Shown one piece after another: positions 17,220 to 29,607 of a stretch of DNA of 64,000 nucleotides. Origin of the DNA: Agitococcus sp. (GTDB lineage Bacteria; Pseudomonadota; Gammaproteobacteria; Pseudomonadales; Moraxellaceae); NCBI GenBank assembly GCA_030646715.1, contig JAUSLJ010000035.1, positions 169,579 through 233,578 on the forward strand, read 5' to 3'. Position 1 is the first letter of the stretch; the number at the start of each line of letters is the position of its first letter. Made by a program: the position numbers and the translations under genes. Under the pieces are notes generated by a model. It worked only from the letters and a program-made list of their open reading frames with translations. It searched no databases and was not told where the DNA came from.

Positions 17220-20200
17220 GTGACTGTTTCCATACAAAATACTTCTAGTTCTACTGATAATAATTCTCTTCAACATCCCAAAGGCTGGCGTGAAGTTCAA
17301 AGTATAGGCTGGTTAGGCTTAGGCTTATATTTACTCTTAGCATTATTAACACATTCCCCGTTAGATCCCGGTTGGTCAAAACTGAGTAGCGATACCTTGG
17401 CTGTTTCTAATTCGGCGGGTGTAGCAGGCTCTTGGCTGGCTGATTTAATGTTTAGCTTTTTGGGCAAAGCCGCTTTTTTAATCCCTATTTTTATGATGAT
17501 TGAAGTGCTGGCTATTTGGCGACCACAAACCATGACTTTTAAGTTTGGTTTGCGTTGGTTGGCTAAAGGTTTGTTATTAGTTTCAGCTACAGGTTTGTTT
17601 GCGCTCCATGATGTCGAAGCCAGCAGTAATATTATTAATGCCGCAGGTGGCATTATTGGTTTAGAAGTAGGGCAGTCATTACTTAGTAGTTTTGGTTTAA
17701 TGGGTAGCACCTTTTTATTGTTATCCGTTTTATTAATGAATGGGACATTAGTGACAGGTTTTTCATGGAATTTTCTTTTAGAAGCGTTGGGCTATGCGCC
17801 TTATGCAGGAATATTAAAGTTACAAGCCAGTTATCGTCGTAAAGTGAAAGAATATCATGAACATCAACTACAAAAAACCGAGCTGAATTCGGCAATGAAA
17901 ACGGCGGAAGAGAGCTTCCATCTCAATATCACTAATGACAAAGTCCAAGCACAAATTATTCCGACGGTCAGCAACTCTGTAGATCGACGTATTGAACCTT
18001 CGTTTGGGAATTTGCCCGTATTAGGCACGGAAGATGAGATATTACCTTCACTGATTAATTCAGAAATCGTCAGCACCGAAACACCTCAATTGATGGCAGA
18101 GCTTAACGAGGCGTTTGCGGGTTTTACTCAAGAAATGCCTGCGTTAACACCTGAAATGTTAGCGGCTGCGGGCATTAATGCTACAACCCCATCCATCAAC
18201 ACCGTAGAGCCCACACTTGCTCAAGAACAGCTTTCCGATGAGCTGAGAGCGTTTTTAGGCGACTCCGCATCAAGCACTATTGCCGAAATGCCTGTTGATG
18301 AAACGGCTAAAGATTGGATGCACGAAGAAGATCATTTCCCCGTCTTAAAAGTTGAGCCAGAAGCACAACCATTACCTGTTAAAGCAACACCGATTGCTGA
18401 GCCTGAACACTTTTTAGATGAAGCGGCTGAACGCTGGTTGGCTGAAGACTCAGGTCATGATGCCGATTTATCCAGTAAATTAGATGAGGTAGTGATTAGC
18501 TCCGCGATTGAAGAAGCGATTACTGAACATCCAATATCAACGCTTGAGGCAAAGCCTGATTTACAAAAAGCCCAAATTACCCCAACAGAGTCAATAGCAC
18601 CTACCGAAGCTCCCATTGAGTTGGCCGTACGCTATTCCAAACAACTCGAAAGTATATTGGAGCAAAAATTTGCAGCAGAAGGGCGCGGCTTACACGAGAA
18701 AGTCAGTAGTGTTGAAGACTTACTATCCGAAGATCTCGTGCGTAAATTACGTTGGATAGCTACGATGCGTAACAAAGTGGTACATGAAGATGATTTTGAA
18801 ATTGAGAATTTAGCATCATTCCGAGACTCTTGTGAGCAGGCTTTAGAGTTATTAAAAAATCATCCTGTACCTTTACCCACGCAGGTATTGGAAATTTCAA
18901 ATCTTGATGATGAGCCTTTGGATTTTGTAAAAGACGATTTAGCCATCATCAATGTCGAAAAAACAGAAGTAGCTGACATTGCCCCTATTGAATCGACACT
19001 CTTGGCCGATTTAGAAGATGATGAAATTCTAGAAGTTGATGAAGTTGTACATCATCAACCATCTACAACTCATGAAGGTAGTGCTAGTTCAAAAACCACT
19101 ATGTCTAAGCCCGTCATTACTTCTAAAGAAGATAACCCATTAAGCCGTTTACCTTCTTTAGATTTATTAGAAAAGCCAGATATCAACCGTAAAGCGGGTT
19201 TTACCCCTGAACAATTAGAGAGACTCTCACGGTTATTGGAAATCAAATTACGCGAATTTAATATTGATGCCAAAGTGGTTGGTGCTTTACCTGGCCCTGT
19301 AGTGACTCGTTTTGAGGTTGACCCAGCACCTGGTGTCAAAGTCGCCAAAATATCCAGTATTGCTAAAGATTTAGCACGTTCTATGGCCATGATTGCCGTG
19401 CGTGTGGTTGAAGTTATTCCCGGTAAAACCGTCATTGGTATCGAAGTACCCAATGAAAATAGACAGATTGTTCGTTTACATGAAATTCTGTCAGCTCCTG
19501 TTTATCAAGAGCGTGAATCACCTGTAACAATGGCGTTGGGTAAAGATATTAGTGGTAAGCCCGTTGCTGCGGATATGGCGCGGATGCCGCATTTATTAGT
19601 TGCAGGAACAACAGGTTCAGGTAAATCGGTTGGCGTAAATGCCATGATTTTAAGTATCTTGTACAAAGCGACACCTGATGATGTGCGTTTGATTTTGATT
19701 GACCCGAAAATGTTGGAATTATCGATTTACGATAAAATTCCGCATTTATTAACCCCAGTCGTTACCGACATGAAAGATGCAGCCAATGCTTTACGTTGGT
19801 GTGTGGCGGAAATGGAACGCCGTTATAAAATCATGTCTGCCGTTGGTGTGCGTAATTTGGCAGGTTTTAACGCCAAATTAGCTGAGTTTGAAGCAAAAGG
19901 CGAAAACATTCTTGATCCTTTATGGAAAAAAGAAGAAGCGGCATTGCTCGAAAATGCACCTCGATTACAGAAAATGCCGTTTATTGTCGTCGTTATTGAC
20001 GAATTTGCTGACATGATGATGATCGTTGGTAAAAAAGTAGAAGAGTTAATTGCTCGTATTGCCCAAAAAGCGCGTGCTGCAGGCATTCACTTAATTCTAG
20101 CGACGCAACGTCCTTCTGTTGATGTGATTACGGGGTTAATTAAAGCGAACGTCCCATCGCGTATTGCCTTCCAAGTATCGAGTAAAATTGATTCGCGGAC

Positions 20201-20648
20201 TATTTTGGATCAAGGCGGTGCAGAACAATTATTAGGGCATGGCGACATGTTATTCCAGCCTGTTGGGACGAATATTCCTGAGCGTATTCATGGTGCATTT
20301 GTCAGTGATGATGAAGTACATCGTGTCTGTGATGATTGGCGTAGTCGCGGTGCACCAAATTATATTGATGAGATTTTACAAGACTATACCGATGACGGCG
20401 TACCTGCTAAAGGTGTCGCGGGGGGTATGGGAGATGAAACTGCCGATGCTGAGCAAGATGTAATTTATGACGATGCCGTGGCCTTTGTGTTAGAAACACG
20501 TCGGGCGTCGATCTCCTTTGTGCAACGGAAATTCAAAATTGGCTATAACCGCGCGGCGCGTTTAATTGAGGCGATGGAAATGGCAGGTTTAGTCAGTTCA
20601 ATGCAAAGCAATGGCCAACGAGAAGTGTTAGTACCCCATAACGAGTAA
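17220..20648 (+). CDS. ftsK: DNA translocase FtsK with an extra HEPN/DUF4145-like segment
   Basis: The 1142-residue protein (GTG start at 17220) is the divisome DNA pump that clears the terminus region and activates XerCD at dif. Residues about 30-190 hold the membrane helices; the linker to about 640 is acidic; the motor domain has Walker A GTTGSGKS (796-803) and Walker [10 protein letters not shown] (Asp927); the last ~65 residues are the DNA-reading winged-helix gamma domain. Unusually, linker residues about 465-550 ([44 protein letters not shown]) form a folded segment like DUF4145/HEPN proteins. Single gene, with lolA downstream as in many gammaproteobacteria. Confidence 0.93.
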   Translation: MTVSIQNTSSSTDNNSLQHPKGWREVQSIGWLGLGLYLLLALLTHSPLDPGWSKLSSDTLAVSNSAGVAGSWLADLMFSFLGKAAFLIPIFMMIEVLAIWRPQTMTFKFGLRWLAKGLLLVSATGLFALHDVEASSNIINAAGGIIGLEVGQSLLSSFGLMGSTFLLLSVLLMNGTLVTGFSWNFLLEALGYAPYAGILKLQASYRRKVKEYHEHQLQKTELNSAMKTAEESFHLNITNDKVQAQIIPTVSNSVDRRIEPSFGNLPVLGTEDEILPSLINSEIVSTETPQLMAELNEAFAGFTQEMPALTPEMLAAAGINATTPSINTVEPTLAQEQLSDELRAFLGDSASSTIAEMPVDETAKDWMHEEDHFPVLKVEPEAQPLPVKATPIAEPEHFLDEAAERWLAEDSGHDADLSSKLDEVVISSAIEEAITEHPISTLEAKPDLQKAQITPTESIAPTEAPIELAVRYSKQLESILEQKFAAEGRGLHEKVSSVEDLLSEDLVRKLRWIATMRNKVVHEDDFEIENLASFRDSCEQALELLKNHPVPLPTQVLEISNLDDEPLDFVKDDLAIINVEKTEVADIAPIESTLLADLEDDEILEVDEVVHHQPSTTHEGSASSKTTMSKPVITSKEDNPLSRLPSLDLLEKPDINRKAGFTPEQLERLSRLLEIKLREFNIDAKVVGALPGPVVTRFEVDPAPGVKVAKISSIAKDLARSMAMIAVRVVEVIPGKTVIGIEVPNENRQIVRLHEILSAPVYQERESPVTMALGKDISGKPVAADMARMPHLLVAGTTGSGKSVGVNAMILSILYKATPDDVRLILIDPKMLELSIYDKIPHLLTPVVTDMKDAANALRWCVAEMERRYKIMSAVGVRNLAGFNAKLAEFEAKGENILDPLWKKEEAALLENAPRLQKMPFIVVVIDEFADMMMIVGKKVEELIARIAQKARAAGIHLILATQRPSVDVITGLIKANVPSRIAFQVSSKIDSRTILDQGGAEQLLGHGDMLFQPVGTNIPERIHGAFVSDDEVHRVCDDWRSRGAPNYIDEILQDYTDDGVPAKGVAGGMGDETADAEQDVIYDDAVAFVLETRRASISFVQRKFKIGYNRAARLIEAMEMAGLVSSMQSNGQREVLVPHNE

Positions 20649-20755
20649 AACTCACACCAAACCACGACAATTAACCACAATGACGATGGCAAACTTCAAC
20701 AGTCTGCCATCATACATACGACTACGATATAACATTCGTTTACAGAGCCAAGATT

Positions 20756-21376
20756 ATGCGCCGTCTTTCTTTACTGTCGCTGTTAGTAGTTACTTCTTAT
20801 AGTTATGCCGATGATGTCGCCACCAAAAATTTGAATAATCTGTTGGCTAAAATGACCAGTATGCAAGCTCACTTTGAGCAACATACCTTAGATCCTAAAA
20901 ATCAGCCGTTACAAACCTTATCGGGTGAAATGCAGGTTAAAAGACCAGGATTTTTTCGTTGGGATACGGTTAAACCCTTCGCCCAGCAAATTGTTGCTAA
21001 TGCGCAAACGGTATGGATTTATGATCCTGAGCTGCAACAAGCAACCAAACAAAAACTAGATAAACAAGTCGGCAATACTCCCGCATTGTTGTTATCTGGT
21101 GATAGCAGTAAAATTGCCTCCTCATTTATCGTTACACAAGAAAAGACTAACGTGAAAAATCGAACTGCTTTTATTCTTAAACCCAAAGATAAAGAAGCCG
21201 TTTTTGAAAGCTTGCGTGTCAGTTTTAATGGTTATCAAATGAATTCTATGCAATTAAAGGATTCTTTGGGGCAAAAAACCGATATTTTCTTTAGTCAAAT
21301 CAAACTTAATGGCAAAATCAGCCCGACCGTTTTTCAATTCACCCCACCGAAAGATGTGGATGTGATTGACGAATAG
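20756..21376 (+). CDS. lolA: Outer-membrane lipoprotein carrier protein LolA
   Basis: The 206-residue periplasmic chaperone carries lipoproteins from LolCDE to the outer membrane. It has a signal peptide (cut after Ala18, SYSYA-DD) and the LolA blocks MQAHFEQ, LSGEMQVKRPGFFRWDTVKPF and PVVWIYDPEL-like (QTVWIYDPELQQATKQ). Its place between ftsK and serS is standard for gammaproteobacteria (where rarA may lie between). Confidence 0.93.
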   Translation: MRRLSLLSLLVVTSYSYADDVATKNLNNLLAKMTSMQAHFEQHTLDPKNQPLQTLSGEMQVKRPGFFRWDTVKPFAQQIVANAQTVWIYDPELQQATKQKLDKQVGNTPALLLSGDSSKIASSFIVTQEKTNVKNRTAFILKPKDKEAVFESLRVSFNGYQMNSMQLKDSLGQKTDIFFSQIKLNGKISPTVFQFTPPKDVDVIDE

Positions 21377-21403
21377 GATTTGCAGAATTAACACCAACAC
21401 TAG

Positions 21404-22696
<1,293 letters not shown>

Positions 22697-22703
22697 GAGC
22701 GTT

Positions 22704-24080
22704 ATGGATTATTTACCCGTTTTTTTTCGCATTGAACAACAAGCCTGCTTAGTGGTTGGTGGTGGGCACATTGCCAAGCGTAAAGTCAGCTTATTGTTAA
22801 AAGCTAAAGCAAAAGTCACAGTCGTTGCACTGGATGTTTTGCCTGAGTTGCAAGAGGTGGTGTTAAAAAATGGTGGTGAGATTATTTTATCTTCCTATCA
22901 AGCATCTTATTTAGATGGGAAACGTTTAGTAATTGCTGCCACCGATGATGAAGTGCTTAACAAACAAGTTTTTGCCGATAGCGAAGCGCGTAATATTCCT
23001 GTCAACGTCGTTGATTCACCTGAGTTATGTCGATTTATCTTTCCGTCGATTATTGACCGTTCGCCTGTAGTCATTGCCATTTCTAGTAGTGGTCAATCTC
23101 CCGTGTTAGCACGGATGTTACGCACGCGTTTAGAAAGTATGATTCCTGCTGCCTATGGTCAATTAGCTGAGTTTGTCGGTAAGTTTCGTAAACAAATACA
23201 AGCAACTTTGCCAGACACTTCGGTGCGTCGTGCTTTTTGGGAAAAAGAACTGCAAGGGCGTTTTGCGGAGTTAGTCTATAACGGCCGTTTAGACGAAGCG
23301 GAAACACATTTACAACAAGCATTAATTACCAACCAACCACCTTCAGGTGAAGTCTATTTAGTTGGCGCAGGGCCAGGCGATCCTGACTTATTAACCTTTC
23401 GTGCCTTACGTTTAATGCAACAAGCGGATGTTGTCGTTTATGATCGTTTGGTAACCCAACCGATTTTGGATTTATGTCGTCGTGATGCCGATATGGTCTA
23501 TGTTGGTAAAGCGCGCGCTGACCACGCTTTACCGCAAGAAGACATCAACCAATTATTGGTACGCTTAGCGAAAGAAGGTAAACGCGTTTGTCGCTTAAAA
23601 GGCGGCGACCCCTTTATTTTTGGTCGTGGCGGCGAAGAAATTGAAGAGTTAGCCGAAGCAGGCATTCCTTTCCAAGTTGTACCCGGTATTACCGCAGCCA
23701 GTGGTTGTTCGGCTTATGCAGGTATTCCTTTAACGCATCGAGATCACGCACAGTCAGTACGTTTTGTGACAGGACATTTAAAAGATGGTACACCAAATTT
23801 GCCGTGGAGCGAGTTAATCCACGAGCGTCAAACCTTAGTGTTATATATGGGTTTGATTAGCTTAAAAGAAATATGCCAGCAATTAATCGCTCATGGGATG
23901 CGTCCTGAAATGCCTGTTGCCTTAATCTCACATGGTACACAGCCTAATCAGCAAGTCATCACAGGTGAAATTCATAATATCGCCGACAAAGTGGCCGAAA
24001 GTGGCATTAAAGCACCGACCTTAACCATTATTGGCGAAGTAGTGAAACTGCAAGATAAACTGGCTTGGTTTGGTAAGTAA
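22704..24080 (+). CDS. cysG: Siroheme synthase (trifunctional CysG)
   Basis: I place the start at the ATG at 22704 ([10 protein letters not shown]), giving 458 residues like E. coli CysG (457); an upstream TTG at 22689 is less likely. The N-terminal half ([12 protein letters not shown], 17-28) is precorrin-2 dehydrogenase/ferrochelatase; the C-terminal half, from about 215 ([15 protein letters not shown], then [16 protein letters not shown]), is the uroporphyrinogen III methylase. Together they convert uroporphyrinogen III to siroheme for sulfite and nitrite reductases. Follows serS closely. Confidence 0.95.
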   Translation: MDYLPVFFRIEQQACLVVGGGHIAKRKVSLLLKAKAKVTVVALDVLPELQEVVLKNGGEIILSSYQASYLDGKRLVIAATDDEVLNKQVFADSEARNIPVNVVDSPELCRFIFPSIIDRSPVVIAISSSGQSPVLARMLRTRLESMIPAAYGQLAEFVGKFRKQIQATLPDTSVRRAFWEKELQGRFAELVYNGRLDEAETHLQQALITNQPPSGEVYLVGAGPGDPDLLTFRALRLMQQADVVVYDRLVTQPILDLCRRDADMVYVGKARADHALPQEDINQLLVRLAKEGKRVCRLKGGDPFIFGRGGEEIEELAEAGIPFQVVPGITAASGCSAYAGIPLTHRDHAQSVRFVTGHLKDGTPNLPWSELIHERQTLVLYMGLISLKEICQQLIAHGMRPEMPVALISHGTQPNQQVITGEIHNIADKVAESGIKAPTLTIIGEVVKLQDKLAWFGK

Positions 24081-24116
24081 AGGCGAATTTGTTTTCCATG
24101 TTTTTATTTAGACTTT

Positions 24117-24164
24117 GACTCCGCTCAGCCAGCGTTTGACGAACCCTGAGCGGAGTCGAAGGGC
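24117..24164. repeat. CTCCGCTCAG hairpin repeat, cysG-sbcC gap
   Basis: GACTCCGCTCAG (24117-24128) and CTGAGCGGAGTC (24146-24157) form a perfect 12-bp stem with a 17-base loop, followed by GAAGGG. It sits between the convergent cysG and sbcC stops, where it could act as a terminator in both directions. Confidence 0.8.
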
Positions 24165-24169
24165 AACCA

Positions 24170-27100
24170 TCACGGAATAACGTGAACCGTACTTTTGCCA
24201 CCTGCGCCTTTACGCACTTGTATTTGCGTAGGAATACGTTCAGTCATTTCGGCAACATGGGAAATCACTCCGACTTTTCTGCCTTGGCTTTGTAAAATAT
24301 CTAAGGCATCCATCGCTACGCGCAGGGTTTCGGCGTCTAAACTGCCAAAACCTTCATCAATAAATAGACTTTCTACTTTTACTAGTTGTGATGATAATGA
24401 CGCTAAGCCTAACGCTAGAGCCAAAGACACCAAAAAAGACTCACCACCAGAAAGAGAATGTACCGAGCGCACTTCATCGCCCATATCTTGGTCAATCACT
24501 TGCAAACCCAACGACTTAGTCACGCGCTCTAAGCGATAGCGTTTCGCCAAATCTTTTAAATGACCATTGGTATAAAACAACAATACATCTAATGTCATTT
24601 GTTGGGCTGCGTTTCTAAAAACTTTACCATCAGACGACCCTATTACACTGCTTAACTGTTGCCAAATATCGGCTTGTGCTTGTTGTTGCTGTAATTGTTC
24701 GATGAGAGCCGAAGTATGTTGTTGGCGTTGTTTATCTTGAATAAGCTGTTGTTCGATACTGCCCAGTTGTTTTTGATTCAGTAGTAACTGTGTTTGTAGT
24801 GCCGATAATTGAGATTCTAAAACGCTCATCTCGGCCAAGTCATTTGGTTTAATAAGTTGATGTTTGGTGAAATCTTCATGGCGCGCATTTAACTGACTGG
24901 CGGCATGAGTGATTGCTGTTTGTAGCTGCTGCAAGGCTTGCCGTTGTTGTTGCAGCCATGATTCATCGTAAACCAAGTTGGCTTTTATCTCGCTTAAATC
25001 TAATGCGAATGGTTGTGTTTGGTTAAATATGATTAACCATTCGTTGATGGCTTGATGGGATTGTAAGGTGTCACTTTGTAATTCGGTGATACGTTGGCTT
25101 ATCAATTGTTGCTGTTGAATACTGGCAATCACGCTATCTTTGACTTGACGCAGTTGCTCATCAAGTTGTTGATGCTGGTTTTTAGCATATTGAATATCGT
25201 GTTGAAGTTTGCTGTCGATAATGTGTACCGATTCACCGTCAAAATAATCCGCTCGTTGTTGCGTCAATTCAGTATTTAAGCGCGCTTCTTGGGCGTAATC
25301 GAACAACGCCGAAGCGCAATCAACCAATAGTTTACTGGCGTTTACTTGCTGTTGTACCAGTTCTCGGTGTTGCAACGCTATCCGTGCTTGTGCTTCTTGT
25401 TCGTGAAGCTGATGTATTTGCTGTTTTAACTGGTGTTCTTGGTTCTTTAACCAATCATCACGCTGCGACTTTTCGATACTCATCAATTGAGCAGAGTGCG
25501 TATTTAATTGCTGCTCAATGTGGTGCAAGGCCAGTTGTTTAGTCTGTTGTTCTTGTAACAATAACGTCAGTTTAGCGGTGTTGTTTTTTTCTTCGGCAAT
25601 CAACTCAATCTGTTCGGTGCGTAATTTCTGGTGATGATGTTGATGTTGCTCAAGCTCTTGGGTGAAATCATTCATCAATTGCTGAAGATACTGATTGTTT
25701 TGGCTTTGATACGGATGGTCAACACTACCACACACAGGACAGGCAGAATCGGGCTGTAACTGGCTACGCAAATCTTCGACATTGGCGGCACAAGCGAGCT
25801 TGGCTTGATCTAAGGATTTTTGTGCTTGTTGAACGATAACCGTGCTAACGACCATTTGTTGCGATAGTTCCTGTAACCGCACAATCAGTTGTTGCTGGCG
25901 TTGTTGTAGCGACGAGATTTCTTGCGTGTGTTGTAGTTGTAGTTGATGTAGGGTTTGCCAGTCTCGCCATTGCACTGCGGTTTGTTGAAGTTGTTCTAAC
26001 GTGTGCTGAGAGTGGTTTTTTTGTTCAGCAATATCGTGAGCATTAAATTGGTTTAGTCTGATTTGCGCTTGAGCAAGCTGTTGTTCGGCATCCGTTAAGC
26101 CGTTCAACGTTTGCTCTTTTGCAGCCTGATTATCGGCGATGCTTAGAGTTGTTTTGGCGGCAGTTAATAACGTCTGTAAATGTTGCCATTGATCTAACGA
26201 TTTAACGGATGACTGATTTAAGCGTTTTCCACTCAAAAGTAAGAGATTTTCACTGTCTTTAACACGCTGTTGTTGCGTTTCTAGTAAGGTGTCAATTTTT
26301 TTAGCTTGTTCTAACCGAGGTTTGTTTTGCTCATAATTTTCGACAACACGATTGAGTTCATGAGTTGCTTGTTGAAATTTTTTATTAAGCTCATTTTCTT
26401 TCAACTCATTTTTTTTCAATATGTTATTGATGTTTATTAACGTATTTTCTTGTTTAGATAATTCCGTTTGTAAGCGTTCATGATTCACGATTAGCGGTCT
26501 TGCGGGCTGAATGCCTTCCACTTGCAGAAAAAACTGTTGTTGGCTTTGGCTGTTTTGCCAAGCAGTTTGCGCTTGTTCACTATTTTGTTCGGCAAGGATT
26601 ATTTTTTGCTGTAATGCGTTTTGCGTCTGTAACCATGAGATTGCTGTTGTGAGGTGTTGGCTTTGTTCACGCTCATGCAGCACTTGCTGTTCGAGTTGTT
26701 GCGCAGAGAGTTCTAGCTCCGTACGCTGTTCTTCTGATAGCGGTGTTTGTCCCGCCAGTTGAGCGTGTAGTAAGGCGAGTTGGTCTTTTTCTTGTTTGGC
26801 TCGTCGAAAGGCTTGTATAGATAAATCAGTAAATTGACTGCTACCTGTTAATGCTTCGAGTAGGCTGGCGCGCTCGTTATCTTCGGATTTTAAAAATGCA
26901 AAAAACTCATTTTGGGCTAATAAAACGGCTCGATTAAACTCTTCAAACGATAAACCAATTTTATCTTGAATGGCTTTTTGAACTTCCGTTTTCTTGTGGC
27001 CAATTGAAGTATTATCATGGAGATTAAGTAGCGATAACTGCTCGTCTTGTAATTTTCCTGATGCGTGTCCGCGTGCGCGGCGAACATACCATTTGGCGCG

Positions 27101-27424
27101 ATAGACAATATTATCATTACCCAAAAAATCGACTTCGGCAAAGCCTTCAATAGCACCACGACGCAACAACGTTTGAGGATTATGAATCGTTAAGCGATGC
27201 TCGCCGACATCGGCTAAATCAATGCTGCCTTGTTTTATCCGCGCCAAACGGGGCGTTTGATTATACAAAGCCAAACATAAGGCATCTAAAATCGTGCTTT
27301 TACCCGCGCCAGTTGCCCCTGTAATGGCAAATAAACCTGCCGAAGCTAAGGGTTCTTGTTGAAAGTCTAAGCAGAAATCACCCAAAGAAGCCAAATTTTT
27401 ACCGCGTATCGCCAAAATTTTCAT
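24170..27424 (-). CDS. sbcC: Exonuclease subunit SbcC
   Basis: The 1084-residue Rad50-like SMC ATPase works with SbcD to cut DNA hairpins and ends. Walker A is GATGAGKST (36-44); two very long, glutamine-rich coiled coils flank the zinc hook CPVCG (Cys562, Cys565); the C-terminal part has the signature SLSGGES and Walker B LFIDEGFGSLD. Length is normal for the family. The start codon lies two bases after the sbcD stop, an operon in the usual sbcD-sbcC order. Heavy CAA/CAG use gives the strand its GTTG-rich look. Confidence 0.96.
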   Translation of the reverse strand: MKILAIRGKNLASLGDFCLDFQQEPLASAGLFAITGATGAGKSTILDALCLALYNQTPRLARIKQGSIDLADVGEHRLTIHNPQTLLRRGAIEGFAEVDFLGNDNIVYRAKWYVRRARGHASGKLQDEQLSLLNLHDNTSIGHKKTEVQKAIQDKIGLSFEEFNRAVLLAQNEFFAFLKSEDNERASLLEALTGSSQFTDLSIQAFRRAKQEKDQLALLHAQLAGQTPLSEEQRTELELSAQQLEQQVLHEREQSQHLTTAISWLQTQNALQQKIILAEQNSEQAQTAWQNSQSQQQFFLQVEGIQPARPLIVNHERLQTELSKQENTLININNILKKNELKENELNKKFQQATHELNRVVENYEQNKPRLEQAKKIDTLLETQQQRVKDSENLLLLSGKRLNQSSVKSLDQWQHLQTLLTAAKTTLSIADNQAAKEQTLNGLTDAEQQLAQAQIRLNQFNAHDIAEQKNHSQHTLEQLQQTAVQWRDWQTLHQLQLQHTQEISSLQQRQQQLIVRLQELSQQMVVSTVIVQQAQKSLDQAKLACAANVEDLRSQLQPDSACPVCGSVDHPYQSQNNQYLQQLMNDFTQELEQHQHHHQKLRTEQIELIAEEKNNTAKLTLLLQEQQTKQLALHHIEQQLNTHSAQLMSIEKSQRDDWLKNQEHQLKQQIHQLHEQEAQARIALQHRELVQQQVNASKLLVDCASALFDYAQEARLNTELTQQRADYFDGESVHIIDSKLQHDIQYAKNQHQQLDEQLRQVKDSVIASIQQQQLISQRITELQSDTLQSHQAINEWLIIFNQTQPFALDLSEIKANLVYDESWLQQQRQALQQLQTAITHAASQLNARHEDFTKHQLIKPNDLAEMSVLESQLSALQTQLLLNQKQLGSIEQQLIQDKQRQQHTSALIEQLQQQQAQADIWQQLSSVIGSSDGKVFRNAAQQMTLDVLLFYTNGHLKDLAKRYRLERVTKSLGLQVIDQDMGDEVRSVHSLSGGESFLVSLALALGLASLSSQLVKVESLFIDEGFGSLDAETLRVAMDALDILQSQGRKVGVISHVAEMTERIPTQIQVRKGAGGKSTVHVIP

Positions 27425-27426
27425 GG

Positions 27427-28662
27427 TTATATAGACTCAGTTTGATGTTGAGATAACAAGTCTCTAAAAGCCATTAACAGTTCTGTCGAGGGTGATGCTG
27501 CAAATTTTTGTTGATACATGGTCAAAAATACATCTTCGGGTTGTAGGCGTTGAATATCTTCTAAACCCAAATTTTTTTCCGTTTGTTGTGATGTTTGAGG
27601 ATAGCTGGTTTCAATTTTGACTAAACGTACGGCTTTGCCTTCTAAGGCGTGTTCTATATGCTGCCTTAAAGTAGGCTCGGGCTTATCTAACAACACACGC
27701 ACCAATAAATAAGGCTGTTGTTGTTCGGGCAATGTTGGCCATTGCTGTTGTGCTAATAATGCTAATACTTCATTTAAGGGTTTGGCTTCTTTATGGGGTA
27801 TTTTAAATAATGGTACGGTGCGGGGAATCAATATTGACGATGTTTTAGCGACTGAATCACCCGCTAAATCAATAATACGTACTTCATGCTGATAGTGCTC
27901 TTCCGAAAATGACATTGGCAAGGGCGTGCCCGAATAACGTACCCGCATATCATCACCCACTTGCTGCGCCAAATGCAGATGGCCTAAAGCAACGTAAGCT
28001 ATTTCGGGTGCAAAAATAGTGGTGGATAACGCCTCAATACCGCCCATGACTAATTTACGTTCGGAGTCTTCGGAGATTTTACCTGCGAGCATATGACAAT
28101 GACCCATCGCAATAATCGCTTGTCCTTTTGCTCGAGTTCGTAAGGCATGATCTAAGGCTTGTTGATATAACGCCCCAATACCGTCTAAATAGGCATCTTT
28201 GGCATTTTCAATCTTAGGGACATCATTGGGGCGTAAAAAGGGAATAGCCAAACACCATGCGTTGATTTCACCATGACAATTTTTTAACGGAATCACCATG
28301 CGCTCAACATCAATTTTTTGCTCCTGCCATGTGACTTGCCCCGTCACTACCATGTCAAGAGCCGTAAGGAAGGGCATAGGCACTTCAAGACGTGTAGGTG
28401 AGTCGTGATTACCAGCAATAATCACCACCTGTAAATGAGGAGTCCTTAATTTAGCCGCACATAAAAACTGATAAAACTGTTGTTGTGCCGATGAAGGCGG
28501 ATTAGCGGTATCAAAAATATCCCCAGCAATCAGTAAAACATCTATTTGTTGCTCAACCAAAACCAACAACAGCCAATCCAAAAATTGTTGATGTTCATAC
28601 CAACGACTAAATCCAAAAAAGTTTTGGCCTAAATGCCAGTCAGATGTATGAAGAAGGCGCAT
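27427..28662 (-). CDS. sbcD: Exonuclease subunit SbcD
   Basis: The 411-residue Mre11-like nuclease is the catalytic partner of SbcC. Metal-binding phosphoesterase motifs are in order: HTSDWHLGQ (5-13), AGDIFDTANP, AGNHDSPTR, MGHCHM and ALGHLHLAQ, followed by the C-terminal capping domain. First gene of the sbcDC pair; the region before it holds a dispersed hairpin repeat rather than an obvious regulatory site. Confidence 0.96.
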   Translation of the reverse strand: MRLLHTSDWHLGQNFFGFSRWYEHQQFLDWLLLVLVEQQIDVLLIAGDIFDTANPPSSAQQQFYQFLCAAKLRTPHLQVVIIAGNHDSPTRLEVPMPFLTALDMVVTGQVTWQEQKIDVERMVIPLKNCHGEINAWCLAIPFLRPNDVPKIENAKDAYLDGIGALYQQALDHALRTRAKGQAIIAMGHCHMLAGKISEDSERKLVMGGIEALSTTIFAPEIAYVALGHLHLAQQVGDDMRVRYSGTPLPMSFSEEHYQHEVRIIDLAGDSVAKTSSILIPRTVPLFKIPHKEAKPLNEVLALLAQQQWPTLPEQQQPYLLVRVLLDKPEPTLRQHIEHALEGKAVRLVKIETSYPQTSQQTEKNLGLEDIQRLQPEDVFLTMYQQKFAASPSTELLMAFRDLLSQHQTESI

Positions 28663-28698
28663 AGTTGGCTCAATGATAATTATTAGAGGTAGGCTTCA

Positions 28699-28747
28699 AC
28701 TCCGCTCAGCCAGTGTAAAATAATGCTCCCTGAACGGAGTCGAAGGG
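28699..28747. repeat. CTCCGCTCAG hairpin repeat, sbcD-kfrA gap
   Basis: ACTCCGCTCAG (28699-28709) pairs with CTGAACGGAGT (28730-28740) with one mismatch, followed by CGAAGGG. Same family as 24117-24164 and in the same orientation. Confidence 0.75.
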
Positions 28748-28758
28748 AAACACATACT

Positions 28759-29607
28759 TTAAAAGCGTTTGAGTTTTGCCTTTAACACATCCCGTTTTTG
28801 AACAGGACGCTGTAGGGTTTCTTTTAAACTTAAATTTTCTAACAAACAATTTTCTAGGCGTTGTTGAGTCATACGTAATTCAGTTTGTGCTTGCAATAAT
28901 TGCATGTCGCTTTGCGTCGTGCGCAATTCGCAAGATTGTAATAATTGTTGCTGTAGGATGTTTTGGGCAGAAAACTCTTGCTGTTGATATTGTAATTGCT
29001 GTTCAAGCTGCTGATTTTTTTCATTAAACTGGTGTTCGATGTGCTGATATTGAGCAGCTAATAAAGCCAACTCTTTTTCTAACTGACTTTTAGTAACTTC
29101 AACTTCGGCTAAAGCTTTTTGAGCATTCAATCTGACGGTTTCTAACTGTTGATCAGCTTGTGTTCTTAACGCTTGCTCGGTCGCCAAATGCGTTTGTAAT
29201 TGTCGCTCTGAGGATTTAAGCGTTTCAATTTGCGCTTGCAAATGAGTCATTTTGTTTTCGGATTTTTGTAATCGTTCTAAAGCGGCTATTTTGTTTTTTT
29301 GAGCATCCTCAACTTCCTGTTGTGCTTCTTGTTTAAACTTATCGAAGGCTGATTCACCGTGCGTCAGTGCGATATGCCACAATTGTTGCATAACAGCAAC
29401 AACTGGCTCAGGAACATCAGGATGTACTTTATTGACGTTAATGCGCTTGGCTAAATCTTGCCACCATTCTTTTAGCGAATCGTTAATTGTGCCTGCGCTA
29501 CCACGCTGAGTAATTTCACGAACATTGGCCACCGTCGGGCGAATCCCTTGTGACATTAACGACTCAGCTGCCTGCCAAACCGCTTCTTGAATAGGAATAG
29601 TTGCCAT
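28759..29607 (-). CDS. KfrA-like DNA-binding coiled-coil protein
   Basis: The 282-residue protein has a KfrA_N-type DNA-binding domain at about 1-110 (VWQAAESLMSQGIRPTVANVREITQRGSAGTINDSLKEWW) and then an almost continuous coiled coil to about 265, rich in Gln, Leu and Glu. KfrA of RK2/R751 plasmids binds its own promoter and helps plasmid segregation; chromosomal copies are of unknown job. Here it stands beside the sbcDC genes, with a C-terminal basic tail (KRDVLKAKLKRF). A DNA-binding architectural or regulatory role is inferred. Possible plasmid ancestry, but base use looks like its neighbours. Confidence 0.78.
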   Translation of the reverse strand: MATIPIQEAVWQAAESLMSQGIRPTVANVREITQRGSAGTINDSLKEWWQDLAKRINVNKVHPDVPEPVVAVMQQLWHIALTHGESAFDKFKQEAQQEVEDAQKNKIAALERLQKSENKMTHLQAQIETLKSSERQLQTHLATEQALRTQADQQLETVRLNAQKALAEVEVTKSQLEKELALLAAQYQHIEHQFNEKNQQLEQQLQYQQQEFSAQNILQQQLLQSCELRTTQSDMQLLQAQTELRMTQQRLENCLLENLSLKETLQRPVQKRDVLKAKLKRF

